In this document: piece by piece, positions 1 through 9,152 of the stretch | Numbering within the stretch: the stretch's first letter is position 1 | How the letters are laid out: every line of letters begins with the position of its first letter | Source: Actinomadura xylanilytica | Lineage (GTDB): Bacteria > Actinomycetota > Actinomycetes > Streptosporangiales > Streptosporangiaceae | DNA length: 64,000 bases | NCBI RefSeq assembly: GCF_030283145.1 | Contig: NZ_JASNWE010000005.1 | Coordinates: 744,001 to 808,000, forward strand | Direction: 5' to 3' | The notes under the pieces: model-generated | What the model was told of the DNA's origin: nothing | The model's database searches: none | What the model saw: the letters and a program-made list of their open reading frames with translations, nothing else | Position numbers and translations under genes: made by a program

Positions 1-964
1 GCTGCACCGGCTGCTGGAGCCGCAGGACGATCCCTCGGCGGCGCCGGGCACGATCGTGTTCGGGCGGGGCGAGCAGCGTCCGTTCGAGCTCGACCTGGTG
101 GTGCTTCCGGACGCCGCCGGGCTCGACGTGGAGCTGTGCGCGGTGCTGGTGGAGGCCTGCGCCGACGGCACCCACCTGATGCTGGGCGGCGAGCCCGGCG
201 CGCTGCCGCCCGCCGGTCCCGGCCGCCCCCTCGGCGACCTGGAGGACTCCGAGACGGTCCCGGTCATCGAGCTGGACGCCGCGCCGTCCGGCGGCCCCCT
301 CGGCACACTGACGGCCGCGGTGCGCGCGGGCGACCTCGTCGCCGTCGAGGCTCCGGGCAAGGAGGTCGTGATCGTCCCCGCCGCGAGCGCCGGGGAGGCG
401 GTGCACCGGGCCGTGCAGCTGGTGACCGACTCGATCCCCCGGGCCCTCGGCGTCCCCCTGGAGGAGATCCAGGTGGTGGCCCCGGCGGCCGGCGGCGAGG
501 CGGGCGCCACGGCGCTCAACGCCGCGCTCAAGGCGCGGCTGAACCCGGGCCCCGGCGCGTACGGCGGGCTGGACCCGGGCGACCGGGTGGTCGTCGCCGC
601 GCCGCTCCGGCAGGCCGCGGCGGGCGAGATCGGCGTCGTCACCGGCGCGGGCCCGGACGGCCTGGAGATCGAGTTCGCCGGCGGGCCGGTCACCGTGGCG
701 GCCTCCGACGCGTCCGGGCTGCGGCACGGCTGGGCCGTCCCGGTGTGGCTGGGGCGGGGCACCCGGCCGGCCGCGGTGGTGGCGGTCATGTCCGAGGACG
801 GCGCGGGCGCCGCGCTGTCGCGGCCGGCCGTCTCGGCCGCGTTCGGGATGGCGCGCCGGCACCTGTCGGTGGTGCAGGCGGCCGGTCCCGCGCTCGCCCG
901 CGCCGTGCGGGAGACGGGCGCCCCCGCGCGCCGCACCAGGCTGGCGAGGCTGGTGGTGCCGTGA
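1..964 (+). CDS. RecD2-like DNA helicase, C-terminal part (5' end outside window)
   Basis: The frame is open from the window edge and ends at TGA 962-964, so only the last 320 or so residues are present. The segment DRVVVAAPLRQAAAGEIGVV resembles the SH3-like and UvrD_C_2 region of RecD2 helicases (pattern GDRV..NNY...NGDIGVV). It is followed by LRHGWAVPVWLGRG, which sits where RecD2 proteins carry AxTVHKSQG, and by a final AFGMARRHLSVV like the family's ALTRAR..L segment. The helicase motifs are thus degenerate here (no KSQG), which suggests a diverged RecD-like ATPase. No Walker A is visible because the N-terminus is missing. The family call is moderate and the function is inferred. Confidence 0.55.
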   Translation, partial: LHRLLEPQDDPSAAPGTIVFGRGEQRPFELDLVVLPDAAGLDVELCAVLVEACADGTHLMLGGEPGALPPAGPGRPLGDLEDSETVPVIELDAAPSGGPLGTLTAAVRAGDLVAVEAPGKEVVIVPAASAGEAVHRAVQLVTDSIPRALGVPLEEIQVVAPAAGGEAGATALNAALKARLNPGPGAYGGLDPGDRVVVAAPLRQAAAGEIGVVTGAGPDGLEIEFAGGPVTVAASDASGLRHGWAVPVWLGRGTRPAAVVAVMSEDGAGAALSRPAVSAAFGMARRHLSVVQAAGPALARAVRETGAPARRTRLARLVVP

Positions 965-1041
965 GAAATCCCGGTGCCGATGTTTACCCGTGACGCCGCG
1001 TGAGGCACGATCGATGCCGAGGGCGCGAGCGTGACCGTGAC

Positions 1042-1071
1042 CATGCCGTCCCAAGATCGCTGGACGGCATG
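1042..1071. promoter_or_regulatory. 10-bp inverted repeat upstream of secreted-protein gene
   Basis: CATGCCGTCC (1042-1051) and GGACGGCATG (1062-1071) form a perfect 10-bp dyad with a 10-nt loop, ending 32 bases before the ATG at 1104. It may be an operator or 5' UTR hairpin of the downstream gene, or a terminator for the helicase gene that ends at 964. No T-tract follows. Confidence 0.4.
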
Positions 1072-1103
1072 TCGACAACTGCATCCGGCATTTGAGGAGT
1101 GAC

Positions 1104-1763
1104 ATGCCCCAGCGACGACGCTTCAGGCGGCTCGGCTCGGCGACGACGGTCTCGGCGGGCGCCCTGGTGCTGCTGTTCCTCGGCGCTCCGGCGGCGTCCG
1201 CGGGTACGGCGGGCACGAGCGGGCAGAAGCCGTGCAAGAAGGGCACCGACCCCGCCAGCACGATCGAGAACTGGAAGTGCCAGCTCGGCAACATGCGCGA
1301 GAGCCTCACCCCGAAGCCCCCGCAGAAGTCCCCACAGAAGTCGCCCGCCGGGAAGCCGAAGAGCACCTCGGTGGGCAAGAAGGTCAAGAAGCGCACCCCG
1401 GCGCGCACGCCGTCCCGCCCGTCCACGCCGTCCGGGGGCGTGCCGTCCGGCGGCGGGGCCAGCGCGCAGAGCGCCCCGAGCGGGCTGCGGCCCTACTCCC
1501 CCGGCACGGCCCCCGAGGCCGGCTCCGGGCTGCCCGGCGTCCTGCCGACGCCCGAGGTCGCGGCCGCCCCGCGCGGCTACCCGCCCCCGGCCGGGACGGG
1601 CGCCGGCGGCACCGCGCCGCAGGCGCGCCTCATCTCGGCCGTGGCGGCCTCCCCGCGCGACGACGACCGTACGGTGTGGGTCGCCGCCGCCGCGGGCGCG
1701 GCGGGCGCCGTGGGCGCGCTCAACCTCAGCGTGATCGGACGCCGCCGGCGCCGCGTGTTCTGA
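1104..1763 (+). CDS. Secreted or membrane-anchored Pro/Ala/Ser-rich protein of unknown function
   Basis: A 219-residue protein. Residues 1-33 form a typical Sec signal peptide: basic MPQRRRFRR, hydrophobic core ALVLLFLG, and APAASAG at the likely cleavage site. Two cysteines (PCKK and WKCQ) lie about 20 residues apart early in the mature part. A long Lys/Pro/Ser-rich disordered linker follows. The C-terminus has a hydrophobic Ala/Gly segment (VWVAAAAGAAGAVGALNL) and an RRRRR tail, which looks like a membrane anchor with a cytoplasmic stop-transfer. ATG 1104 was chosen over TTG 1092 because GAGGAG (1094-1099) is well placed for it. I recognise no family; a cell-envelope role is inferred. Confidence 0.7.
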   Translation: MPQRRRFRRLGSATTVSAGALVLLFLGAPAASAGTAGTSGQKPCKKGTDPASTIENWKCQLGNMRESLTPKPPQKSPQKSPAGKPKSTSVGKKVKKRTPARTPSRPSTPSGGVPSGGGASAQSAPSGLRPYSPGTAPEAGSGLPGVLPTPEVAAAPRGYPPPAGTGAGGTAPQARLISAVAASPRDDDRTVWVAAAAGAAGAVGALNLSVIGRRRRRVF

Positions 1764-1774
1764 CCGCACGGCAA

Positions 1775-1818
1775 CGGCGAGGCCCCTCCCCCGGAAGCTG
1801 TGGGGAGGGGCCTCGCCG
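1775..1818. terminator. Bidirectional hairpin terminator between convergent genes
   Basis: A 17-bp perfect stem (1775-1791 with 1802-1818) and a 10-nt loop lie between the convergent secreted-protein gene and inhA. There is no long T-run, as is common in actinomycetes. The position suggests that it ends transcripts from both sides. Confidence 0.85.
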
Positions 1819-1860
1819 TGAGCCGCGCCGCGCGCTGCCCGCCTGCCTGCCTGGCGTCCG

Positions 1861-2661
1861 CTACCCGGCCGTCTCGGCGGACCCGGCGCCGACGGCGTGC
1901 AGCCCGCCGTCCACGTGGACGATCTCGCCCGTCGTCGCGGGGAACCAGTCCGACAGCAGCGCCGCGCACGCCCGCGCGGTCGGCTCGCTGTCCTTGATGT
2001 CCCAGCCGAGCGGGGCCACCTGCGGCCACAGCTCGGTCATCCCCTCGAACCCGGGGATGCTCTTGGCGGCCATCGTGGCGAGCGGGCCCGCGGCGACCAG
2101 GTTGACCCGGATGCCCTTCGGGCCGAGGTACTTGGCCAGGTAGCGCGAGCACGACTCCAGGCCGGCCTTGGCCACGCCCATCCAGTCGTACACCGGCCAC
2201 GCCTTGGACGCGTCGAAGTCGAGCCCGACCACCGACCCGCCCTCCGTCATCAGCGGCAGGCAGGCCATGGTCAGCGACTTGAGCGAGAACGCCGAGGCGT
2301 GCACGGCGGTCGCCACGTCCTCCCACTCGGTCTCCAGGAAGTTGCCGCCGAGCGCGGTCTGCGGCGCGAACGCGATGGCGTGCATGACGCCGTCGAGCCG
2401 GTCGATGCCGTGCCCGCGCAGCGCGCCCTCCAGCCCGGCGAGCTGCTCGGCGTCGGTCACGTCCAGCTCGACGACCGGGGGCGGGGAGTCGGGGCCGGAC
2501 GGCAGCCGCTTGGCGGTCCGCTGCGTCAGCGTCGGCCGCGGGAACGCGGTGAGGACCACCTCGGCGCCCTGCTCCTGCGCGACCCGCGCGACGTGGAAGC
2601 CGATGGAGGCGTCGGTGAGGACACCGGTGACCAGGATGCGCTTGCCTTCGAGGATTCCCAT
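1861..2661 (-). CDS. inhA: Enoyl-[acyl-carrier-protein] reductase (NADH), InhA/FabI
   Basis: This 266-residue enzyme carries out the last reduction of the type II fatty-acid elongation cycle, reducing trans-2-enoyl-ACP with NADH. It has the FabI-type Rossmann start (VTGVLTDASIG) and the catalytic pair Tyr158 and Lys165 in YDWMGVAK, the same numbering as M. tuberculosis InhA. VDGG near the end is also family-typical. The position equal to InhA Ser94 is Ala95 (GVMHAIAF). It is the second gene of a fabG-inhA operon with a 5-bp gap. There is no clear Shine-Dalgarno (SD) sequence before its ATG, so translation is probably coupled to fabG. Confidence 0.96.
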   Translation of the reverse strand: MGILEGKRILVTGVLTDASIGFHVARVAQEQGAEVVLTAFPRPTLTQRTAKRLPSGPDSPPPVVELDVTDAEQLAGLEGALRGHGIDRLDGVMHAIAFAPQTALGGNFLETEWEDVATAVHASAFSLKSLTMACLPLMTEGGSVVGLDFDASKAWPVYDWMGVAKAGLESCSRYLAKYLGPKGIRVNLVAAGPLATMAAKSIPGFEGMTELWPQVAPLGWDIKDSEPTARACAALLSDWFPATTGEIVHVDGGLHAVGAGSAETAG

Positions 2662-2666
2662 GTCGT

Positions 2667-3371
2667 TCAGTGCCCCATTCCGAGTCCGCCGTCGACGGGG
2701 ATCACGGCCCCGGTAATGTAGCCCGCGTCCACTCCCGCCACGAAGGCCACCGCCTTGGCGACCTCCTCCGGCTGCGCCATCCGGCCGAGCGGGATCGCGG
2801 CGGTGATCCCCTTCTGCTGCTCCTCGGTCAGCGCCTGGGTCATGTCGGTGTCGACGAACCCGGGAGCGACCACGTTGACGGTGATGTTGCGCGACCCGAG
2901 CTCGCGGGCCAGCGACCGGGCCAGGCCGACCATGCCCGCCTTGGACGCGGCGTAGTTCGCCTGGCCCGGCGAGCCGAGCAGCCCGACCACCGACGAGACC
3001 AGCACGATGCGTCCGCTGCGCTTGCGCATCATGCCCTTCACGCCGCGCTTGGCGACGCGGAACGCGCCGGTCAGGTTGGTGTCGAGCACGGAGGTGAAGG
3101 TGTCCTCGCTCATGATCGCCAGGAGCGTGTCCTTGGTGATCCCGGCGTTGGCCACCACGACCTCGACGGGGCCCTGCTCCGCCTCGACCTTGGCGAACGC
3201 CGCGTCGACGTCCTCCATGCTGGTCACGTCGCAGCGCACCCCGAACAGGCCCGCGGGGGGCTCGCCGGAGCGGTAGGTCACGGCCACCGCGTCGCCGGCG
3301 GCGGCCAGCTCGCGGGCGATGGCCAGACCGATGCCCCGGTTACCGCCGGTCACGAGGACAGAGCGACTCAT
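2667..3371 (-). CDS. fabG: 3-oxoacyl-[acyl-carrier-protein] reductase FabG
   Basis: A 234-residue SDR that reduces 3-oxoacyl-ACP with NADPH. Visible motifs are TGGNRGIG (8-15, cofactor loop), NAGI (75-78), SS near 126-127, and Tyr140/Lys144 in YAASK. The frame runs upstream to 3443, but ATG 3371 is preceded by GGAGGGG at 8 nt and begins at the usual MSRSVLVTGG, so the upstream 24 codons are left out. It is first in an operon with inhA, the arrangement known from mycobacteria and Streptomyces. Confidence 0.96.
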   Translation of the reverse strand: MSRSVLVTGGNRGIGLAIARELAAAGDAVAVTYRSGEPPAGLFGVRCDVTSMEDVDAAFAKVEAEQGPVEVVVANAGITKDTLLAIMSEDTFTSVLDTNLTGAFRVAKRGVKGMMRKRSGRIVLVSSVVGLLGSPGQANYAASKAGMVGLARSLARELGSRNITVNVVAPGFVDTDMTQALTEEQQKGITAAIPLGRMAQPEEVAKAVAFVAGVDAGYITGAVIPVDGGLGMGH

Positions 3372-3550
3372 GTGTCGTACCCCTCCATTAGCTGTGTCCG
3401 CCGGGGGTTCCCCCAGCTGAGCTGCGGTGTGTCGTTCCATCACAACAGCGACCGAGATTATCGGTCCCCCGGCGGTATGGAGATGTACCGAACCGACAAG
3501 ATCCCCTCTCCTCGCTTTGTTCGGAGCGCCTCCGGGGCGGACGGAGTAGG
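3372..3550. promoter_or_regulatory. Divergent promoter region fabG / tldD, with small dyad
   Basis: This 179-bp intergenic region must hold the promoters of the fabG-inhA operon (leftward) and tldD-tldE (rightward). A small dyad, GACCGA (3450-3455) and TCGGTC (3461-3466), sits in the AT-richer middle part and could be an operator. I could not assign -35/-10 boxes with confidence. Confidence 0.3.
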
Positions 3551-5055
<1,505 letters not shown>

Positions 5056-5059
<4 letters not shown>

Positions 5060-5301
5060 GCGTGGCCAAGGCGCGCCGCGCGCGCTGGACCGAGGAACGC
5101 GCGCAGCGACGAAGGAGCGAGCACGTGACGAGGGAAGCGCGTGCGAACCAGCGCGCCGCAGGTGAGCGGAGAGCACAGAGCGAGCCTGAGGCGCGCCGCG
5201 CGCGCTGGACCGACGAACGCGCGCAGCGACGAAGGAGCGAGCACGTGACGAGGGAAGCGCGTGCGGAAAAGCGCGCCGCAGGTGAGCGGGGAGCACTGTG
5301 A
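5056..5301 (+). CDS. 81-codon ORF created by tandem repeat, coupled to tldD and tldE
   Basis: GTG 5056 overlaps the tldD stop (GTGA) and the TGA at 5299-5301 overlaps the tldE start GTG 5298, again as GTGA. The product would be two near-identical 40-residue units rich in Arg, Ala and Glu (RRARWT.ERAQRRRSEHVTREARA). It is probably not a functional protein, but an open frame through the inserted repeat would let ribosomes pass from tldD to tldE without Rho-dependent polarity. I have no family match. Confidence 0.3.
5069..5296. repeat. Two tandem copies of a 120-bp element inserted between tldD and tldE
   Basis: Copy 1 begins at 5069 and copy 2 at 5189, a period of exactly 120 bp. They match over 108 bp (to 5176 and 5296) with five mismatches (5094/5214, 5146/5266, 5148/5268, 5149/5269, 5170/5290). 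Each copy carries GAAGGAG, an SD-like sequence, 8 nt before a GTG. The insert is bracketed by GTGAGCGTG at 5056-5064 and 5298-5306, which resembles a target-site duplication or the duplicated start of tldE. Confidence 0.9.
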
Positions 5302-6686
5302 GCGTGATCAAGCCGCAGGAGGCGGTGGAGCGGGCGCTGGGGCTGTCGCGGGCGGACGACTGCATCGTCATCGCCGAGGAGTCGGGGGGCGCCAATCTGC
5401 GGTGGGCAGGGAACACGCTGACCACCAACGGGGTCACGCGGTCGAACCGGCTGACCGTGATCGCGCTGCGGGAGACCGGCGGGGGCGTCGCGGCGGGGGT
5501 GGTGTCGCGGGCGGCCGTGGGCGCGGACGGGATCGAGGAGCTGGTCCGGGCCGCCGAGGCCGACGCGGCGGGCAACGGGGCGTCCGAGGACGCGGCGCCG
5601 CTGGTCGCGGGCGACGGGTCGGGGGAGCGGGGGTGGGACGATCCGCCGGGCGAGACGGGCATCGGGGTGTTCGGCGAGCTCGCGCCGGCGCTCGGCGCGG
5701 CGTTCGGCGCGGCCGAGGCGCGCGGCGACCGGCTGTACGGGTTCGCCAACCACACGCTGACCTCGACGTTCATGGGCAACTCGGCGGGGCTGCGGCTGCG
5801 CCACGACCAGCCGACCGGGCTGCTGGAGCTGAACGCCAAGGGGTCGGGCGGGTCGGCGTGGACGGGGGTCGGCACCCGCGACTTCACCGACGTGGACGTG
5901 CCGGGGCTCACCGCGGGCCTGGCGCGGCGGCTCGACTGGGGCGAGCGCCGGATCGACCTGCCCGCCGGGCGGTACGAGACGCTGCTGCCGCCGAGCGCGG
6001 TCGCCGACCTGATGATCTACCTGTACTGGTCGGCGGGGGCGCAGGACGCCCAGGACGGCCGGACGGTGTTCAGCGCGCCGGGCGGCGGCACCCGGGTCGG
6101 GGAGAAGCTGGCGAGCCTGCCGGTGTCGCTGACCAGCGACCCGCGCGCGGCGGGGCTGGAGTGCGCGCCGTTTGTGGTGGCGCACTCGTCCAGCCGCGAG
6201 TCGTCGGTGTTCGACAACGGCGTCGGCCTGGGCGCCACCGACTGGATCTCCGGCGGCACCCTCACCTCGCTCGCCCAGACGCGGCATTCGGCGGGGCGCA
6301 CCGGGCTGCCGCTCACCCCGGCGGTCGACAACCTCTCGATGACCGGGCCGGGAGGCGGCGCCACGCTGGACGACATGGTCGCGCGCACCGGGCGCGGGCT
6401 GCTGCTGACCTGCCTGTGGTACATCCGGGAGGTCGACTCGCAGCGGCTGCTGCTCACCGGCCTCACCCGCGACGGGGTCTACCTCGTCGAGGACGGCGAG
6501 GTGGTGGGGGCGGTCAACAACTTCCGGTTCAACGAGAGCCCGGTGGACCTGCTGTCGCGGCTCACCGAGGTCGGCGCGACCGGGCCGACCCTGCCGCGCG
6601 AGTGGTCGGACTACTTCACCCGGGCGGCGATGCCGGCGCTGCGGGTGGCCGACTTCAACATGTCGACGGTCTCGAAGGCGTCCTGA
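5298..6686 (+). CDS. tldE: TldE/PmbA family protein, metallopeptidase partner subunit
   Basis: A 462-residue PmbA/TldE-type protein, the second subunit of the TldD/TldE protease. It lacks the HExxxH motif, as expected of TldE. Family features include the N-terminal MSVIKPQEAVERAL..., the central GYE-like region, and the C-terminal NFRFNESPVDLLSR followed by MPALRVADFNMSTVS. The start GTG 5298 is set by its overlap with the preceding repeat ORF stop; GGGGAGCAC just upstream gives a weak SD. It works with the tldD product on peptide substrates in the cytoplasm. Confidence 0.92.
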   Translation: MSVIKPQEAVERALGLSRADDCIVIAEESGGANLRWAGNTLTTNGVTRSNRLTVIALRETGGGVAAGVVSRAAVGADGIEELVRAAEADAAGNGASEDAAPLVAGDGSGERGWDDPPGETGIGVFGELAPALGAAFGAAEARGDRLYGFANHTLTSTFMGNSAGLRLRHDQPTGLLELNAKGSGGSAWTGVGTRDFTDVDVPGLTAGLARRLDWGERRIDLPAGRYETLLPPSAVADLMIYLYWSAGAQDAQDGRTVFSAPGGGTRVGEKLASLPVSLTSDPRAAGLECAPFVVAHSSSRESSVFDNGVGLGATDWISGGTLTSLAQTRHSAGRTGLPLTPAVDNLSMTGPGGGATLDDMVARTGRGLLLTCLWYIREVDSQRLLLTGLTRDGVYLVEDGEVVGAVNNFRFNESPVDLLSRLTEVGATGPTLPREWSDYFTRAAMPALRVADFNMSTVSKAS

Positions 6687-6762
6687 GGCGGGCCGGGGCC
6701 GCGGGACCGCCCTCGGGCGGCCCGCGGGTCCCCGGGCCCGCGTCCTGGGCTCCGCGGGGCGC

Positions 6763-6975
6763 TCAGTCGTCCTCCAGGCGGAAGCCGACCTTCATCCCCA
6801 CCTGGAAGTGCGCCACCTCCCCGTCGGCGATCTGGCCGCGGACCTGGGTGATCTCGAACCAGTCCAGGTGCCTGAGGGTGCGCGAGGCGCGCCGGACCCC
6901 GTTGCGGACGGCCTCCTCCATCGAGTCGGGAGAGGTCCCCACGATCTCGGTCACCCGGTACGTGCGATCGGTCAT
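6763..6975 (-). CDS. Dodecin family flavin-binding protein
   Basis: A 70-residue protein with the dodecin pattern TYRVTEIVGTSPDSMEEAVRNGV and WFEITQVRGQI. Dodecins form hollow 12-mers that store FMN or riboflavin and buffer free flavin. ATG 6975 has a good SD (GAAGGAG) upstream. It is convergent with tldE and divergent from the DUF3099 gene, and stands alone as a single-gene unit. Confidence 0.92.
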   Translation of the reverse strand: MTDRTYRVTEIVGTSPDSMEEAVRNGVRRASRTLRHLDWFEITQVRGQIADGEVAHFQVGMKVGFRLEDD

Positions 6976-7044
6976 GTCACTCCTTCCCCAGTCGTTGCCC
7001 AACCTGGTGTCGCGTGCCGGACTCCATGGGCTTACCGTGGAAAC

Positions 7045-7374
7045 GTGAAGGTCAATCCACATCGGGGGCCCGAGGTCTACACGGTCACCGACGCGCCCCG
7101 CCCGATCTCCGAGGACATCGGGCACCGGCAGCGGCGCTATCTGATGTCCATGGCCATCCGCACGGGCTGTTTCGTCGGCGCGGTTGTGAGCGGCATGGCG
7201 GGCGCCCCGTTCTGGGCGGTCGGAGTCCTGGTGCTGGGCGCGCTGTTCCTGCCCTACATCGCCGTGGTCGTGGCGAACGGGGGGCGCGAACCGCAGGCGC
7301 GGGCGCGCTTCCAGGACGCCGGCGGGCCGCAACACAAGCCCGTTTCCGGACAGCGGCCGGAAATCGGGTCGTGA
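7045..7374 (+). CDS. DUF3099 family small membrane protein
   Basis: A 109-residue protein. The N-terminal VYTVTDAPRPISEDIGHRQRRYLMSM matches the DUF3099 family, found near fabG-inhA in actinomycetes. Two membrane helices follow (about residues 37-53 and 56-76), then a polar tail. GTG 7045 is the only suitable start and has a weak SD. Its function is unknown. It is divergent from the dodecin gene. Confidence 0.8.
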   Translation: MKVNPHRGPEVYTVTDAPRPISEDIGHRQRRYLMSMAIRTGCFVGAVVSGMAGAPFWAVGVLVLGALFLPYIAVVVANGGREPQARARFQDAGGPQHKPVSGQRPEIGS

Positions 7375-7381
7375 CATTCTC

Positions 7382-7413
7382 TTGACTAACAGCGGGGGGT
7401 TTCGGTGTACGAT
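7382..7413 (+). promoter_or_regulatory. Candidate promoter of the 6C RNA
   Basis: TTGACT (7382-7387) and TACGAT (7408-7413) are spaced 20 bp apart, longer than ideal but in the right place to start a transcript at about 7420, just before the first 6C hairpin. Confidence 0.55.
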
Positions 7414-7419
7414 TTGTAC

Positions 7420-7531
7420 CGGCGCTCTGATCCCCCGTCGGAGCGCCCGTGCCGGTGTTCCGGGCCCCCGTCGGAACACCGATGATGCGGCGCCGGGTGG
7501 ATTGCCCCCGTATCCACCCGGCGCCGCTTTT
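7420..7531 (+). ncRNA. 6C small RNA (C-loop hairpins)
   Basis: Three consecutive hairpins each show CCCCCGT in the loop. Stem 1 is 7421-7427/7441-7447 (7 bp), stem 2 is 7453-7461/7473-7481 (9 bp) and stem 3 is 7487-7502/7512-7527 (16 bp), followed by TTTT (7528-7531) as an intrinsic terminator. Repeated hairpins with a run of Cs in the loop define the actinobacterial 6C RNA, known in mycobacteria as an sRNA that pairs with G-rich sites near ribosome binding sites. The runs here are five Cs long, and the terminator hairpin also carries the motif. ORFs across this stretch are spurious. Confidence 0.85.
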
Positions 7532-7907
7532 CATGTCCGGGATCTTCCGGCGAACTCCCCGTTGCCCCCTTTTGAAAGCGCGCGGCACGGATCGTCGTAC
7601 CGGGCATAGAACGCAAGGCCCAACTCTGGCCTGCTCCGGCCAGGCACCAAAACGGCCGTCGCCGCCGTCGGGCGAGGCCCGGCCCGGCCGGGAACCGGAC
7701 CCGCCGCGCAGGGGGGCGCCCCGAACCGCCCGGTGCAGATCATCATGTTCGGGTATGAGGAACGCGTGGGCCCAGGCGGGCGGCCCGCTCCCCCGCCACC
7801 GATCTCCCTCCGCACCGCCCGGCCCGCCGATGGTTCTAGAATCAGATTCGAAGATGCTGTGACGTTCCGTCAGCCGTCCGGCTGATCGTGTGGGAGAGGG
7901 GCAGGCC
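7532..7907. other. Intergenic region, no gene supported
   Basis: These 376 bp lie between the 6C RNA and the acyl-CoA dehydrogenase gene. Open frames here have codon use of shadow frames. A short AT-richer patch with a small dyad (GAATC..GATTC, about 7839-7849) lies about 60 bp before the dehydrogenase start and may be part of its promoter or an operator. I see nothing else. Confidence 0.5.
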
Positions 7908-9059
7908 GTGCGCCGTACCGTGTTCAACGAGGACCATGAGGCGTTCCGAGCGACGATCCGCGACTTCATCGCGGCCGAGGTCGTGCCCGTCTTCCCCGAC
8001 TGGGAGGAGGCCGGCCACCCGCCCCGGGACTTCTACAACAAGCTCGGCGAGCTGGGCGTCTTCGGCATCACCGTGCCCGAGGAGTACGGCGGGGCGGGCG
8101 AGGACAGCTTCAAGTACGCCGCGGTGATCTCCGAGGAGACCGCCCGCGCCGCGGTGAACTTCGGCTCCACCACCGTGCACGTGAACCTCGTCCTGCCCTA
8201 CCTGCTCCAGTACGGCAGCGAGGAGCAGAAGAAGCGGTGGCTGCCGCCCTTCATGTCCGGCGACATGATGACCGCGATCGCGATGACCGAGCCCGGCACC
8301 GGCTCCGACCTCGCCGGGATGCAGACCACCGCGAAGCTGGACGGCGACCACTACGTCCTGAACGGGGCCAAGACCTTCATCACCGGCGGCGTGCTCGCCG
8401 ACATGGTGCTGGTGGTCGCCCGCACGTCCCCCGCGACGCCGGAGAACCGCCGTGCCGGGCTGTCGATCCTCTGCGTCGACACCAAGAGCGAGGGCTACCA
8501 GGTCGGCCGCAAGCTCCAGAAGATCGGGCTGCGCACCTCCGACACCGCCGAGCTGTCGTTCACCGACGTGCGGGTGCCGGTGGAGGACCTGCTCGGCGAG
8601 GAGGGCCGCGGGTTCGAGTACCTGGCGCACAACCTGGCCGAGGAGCGGCTCGCGATCGCCGTCCAGTCCTACGCCTCGGCCGCCGCCGCGGTGGAGTTCG
8701 CCACCGCCTACGTCAAGGACCGCACGGTCTTCGGCAAGAGCGTCGCCTCGTTCCAGAACACCAAGTTCGTGCTCGCCGAGTGCGACACCGAGGTGGAGGC
8801 CGCCCGCTCGATGGCCGACCGCGCGATGGAGGCGCACGACCTCGGCGAGCTGACGCCCGCCGACGCGGCCAAGACCAAGCTGTTCTGCACCGAGGTGCAG
8901 GCCCGCGTCGTCGACAAGTGCCTCCAGCTCCACGGCGGCTACGGCTACATCCTGGAGTACCCGATCGCCCGCCTGTACACCGACGCCCGCGTCACCCGGA
9001 TCTACGGCGGCACCAGCGAGGTCCTCAAGACCATCATCGCCAAGCAGCTCGGCGTCTGA
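7908..9059 (+). CDS. Acyl-CoA dehydrogenase (long-chain/isovaleryl-like)
   Basis: A 383-residue FAD enzyme that would oxidise acyl-CoA to trans-2-enoyl-CoA. Motifs are MTEPGTGSDLAGM (FAD/substrate contact), RTVFGK, LQLHGGYGY and IYGGTSEV near the end. The usual catalytic Glu before GT in medium-chain enzymes is Gly here (YGGT). Long-chain and isovaleryl enzymes share this and use a Glu in an earlier helix; AAVEFATAYVK offers a candidate. GTG 7908 was chosen over GTG 7890 because GAGAGGGG precedes it at 6 nt. It is a single gene, convergent with the BtuF-like gene. Confidence 0.92.
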   Translation: MRRTVFNEDHEAFRATIRDFIAAEVVPVFPDWEEAGHPPRDFYNKLGELGVFGITVPEEYGGAGEDSFKYAAVISEETARAAVNFGSTTVHVNLVLPYLLQYGSEEQKKRWLPPFMSGDMMTAIAMTEPGTGSDLAGMQTTAKLDGDHYVLNGAKTFITGGVLADMVLVVARTSPATPENRRAGLSILCVDTKSEGYQVGRKLQKIGLRTSDTAELSFTDVRVPVEDLLGEEGRGFEYLAHNLAEERLAIAVQSYASAAAAVEFATAYVKDRTVFGKSVASFQNTKFVLAECDTEVEAARSMADRAMEAHDLGELTPADAAKTKLFCTEVQARVVDKCLQLHGGYGYILEYPIARLYTDARVTRIYGGTSEVLKTIIAKQLGV

Positions 9060-9152
9060 GCCCCGGCGCGGCGCGCTCAGCGGCGCCGCGCTGCCGTCCG
9101 CGGTGGTCGTCGCCGGGGTCCGGGGGTCACGGCTGGTGCGCCGTCCGCGGTG

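Noticed and set aside
5069..5296. Tandem repeat as a possible CRISPR array
   Set aside because: Only two 120-bp units joined without spacers; not CRISPR-like.
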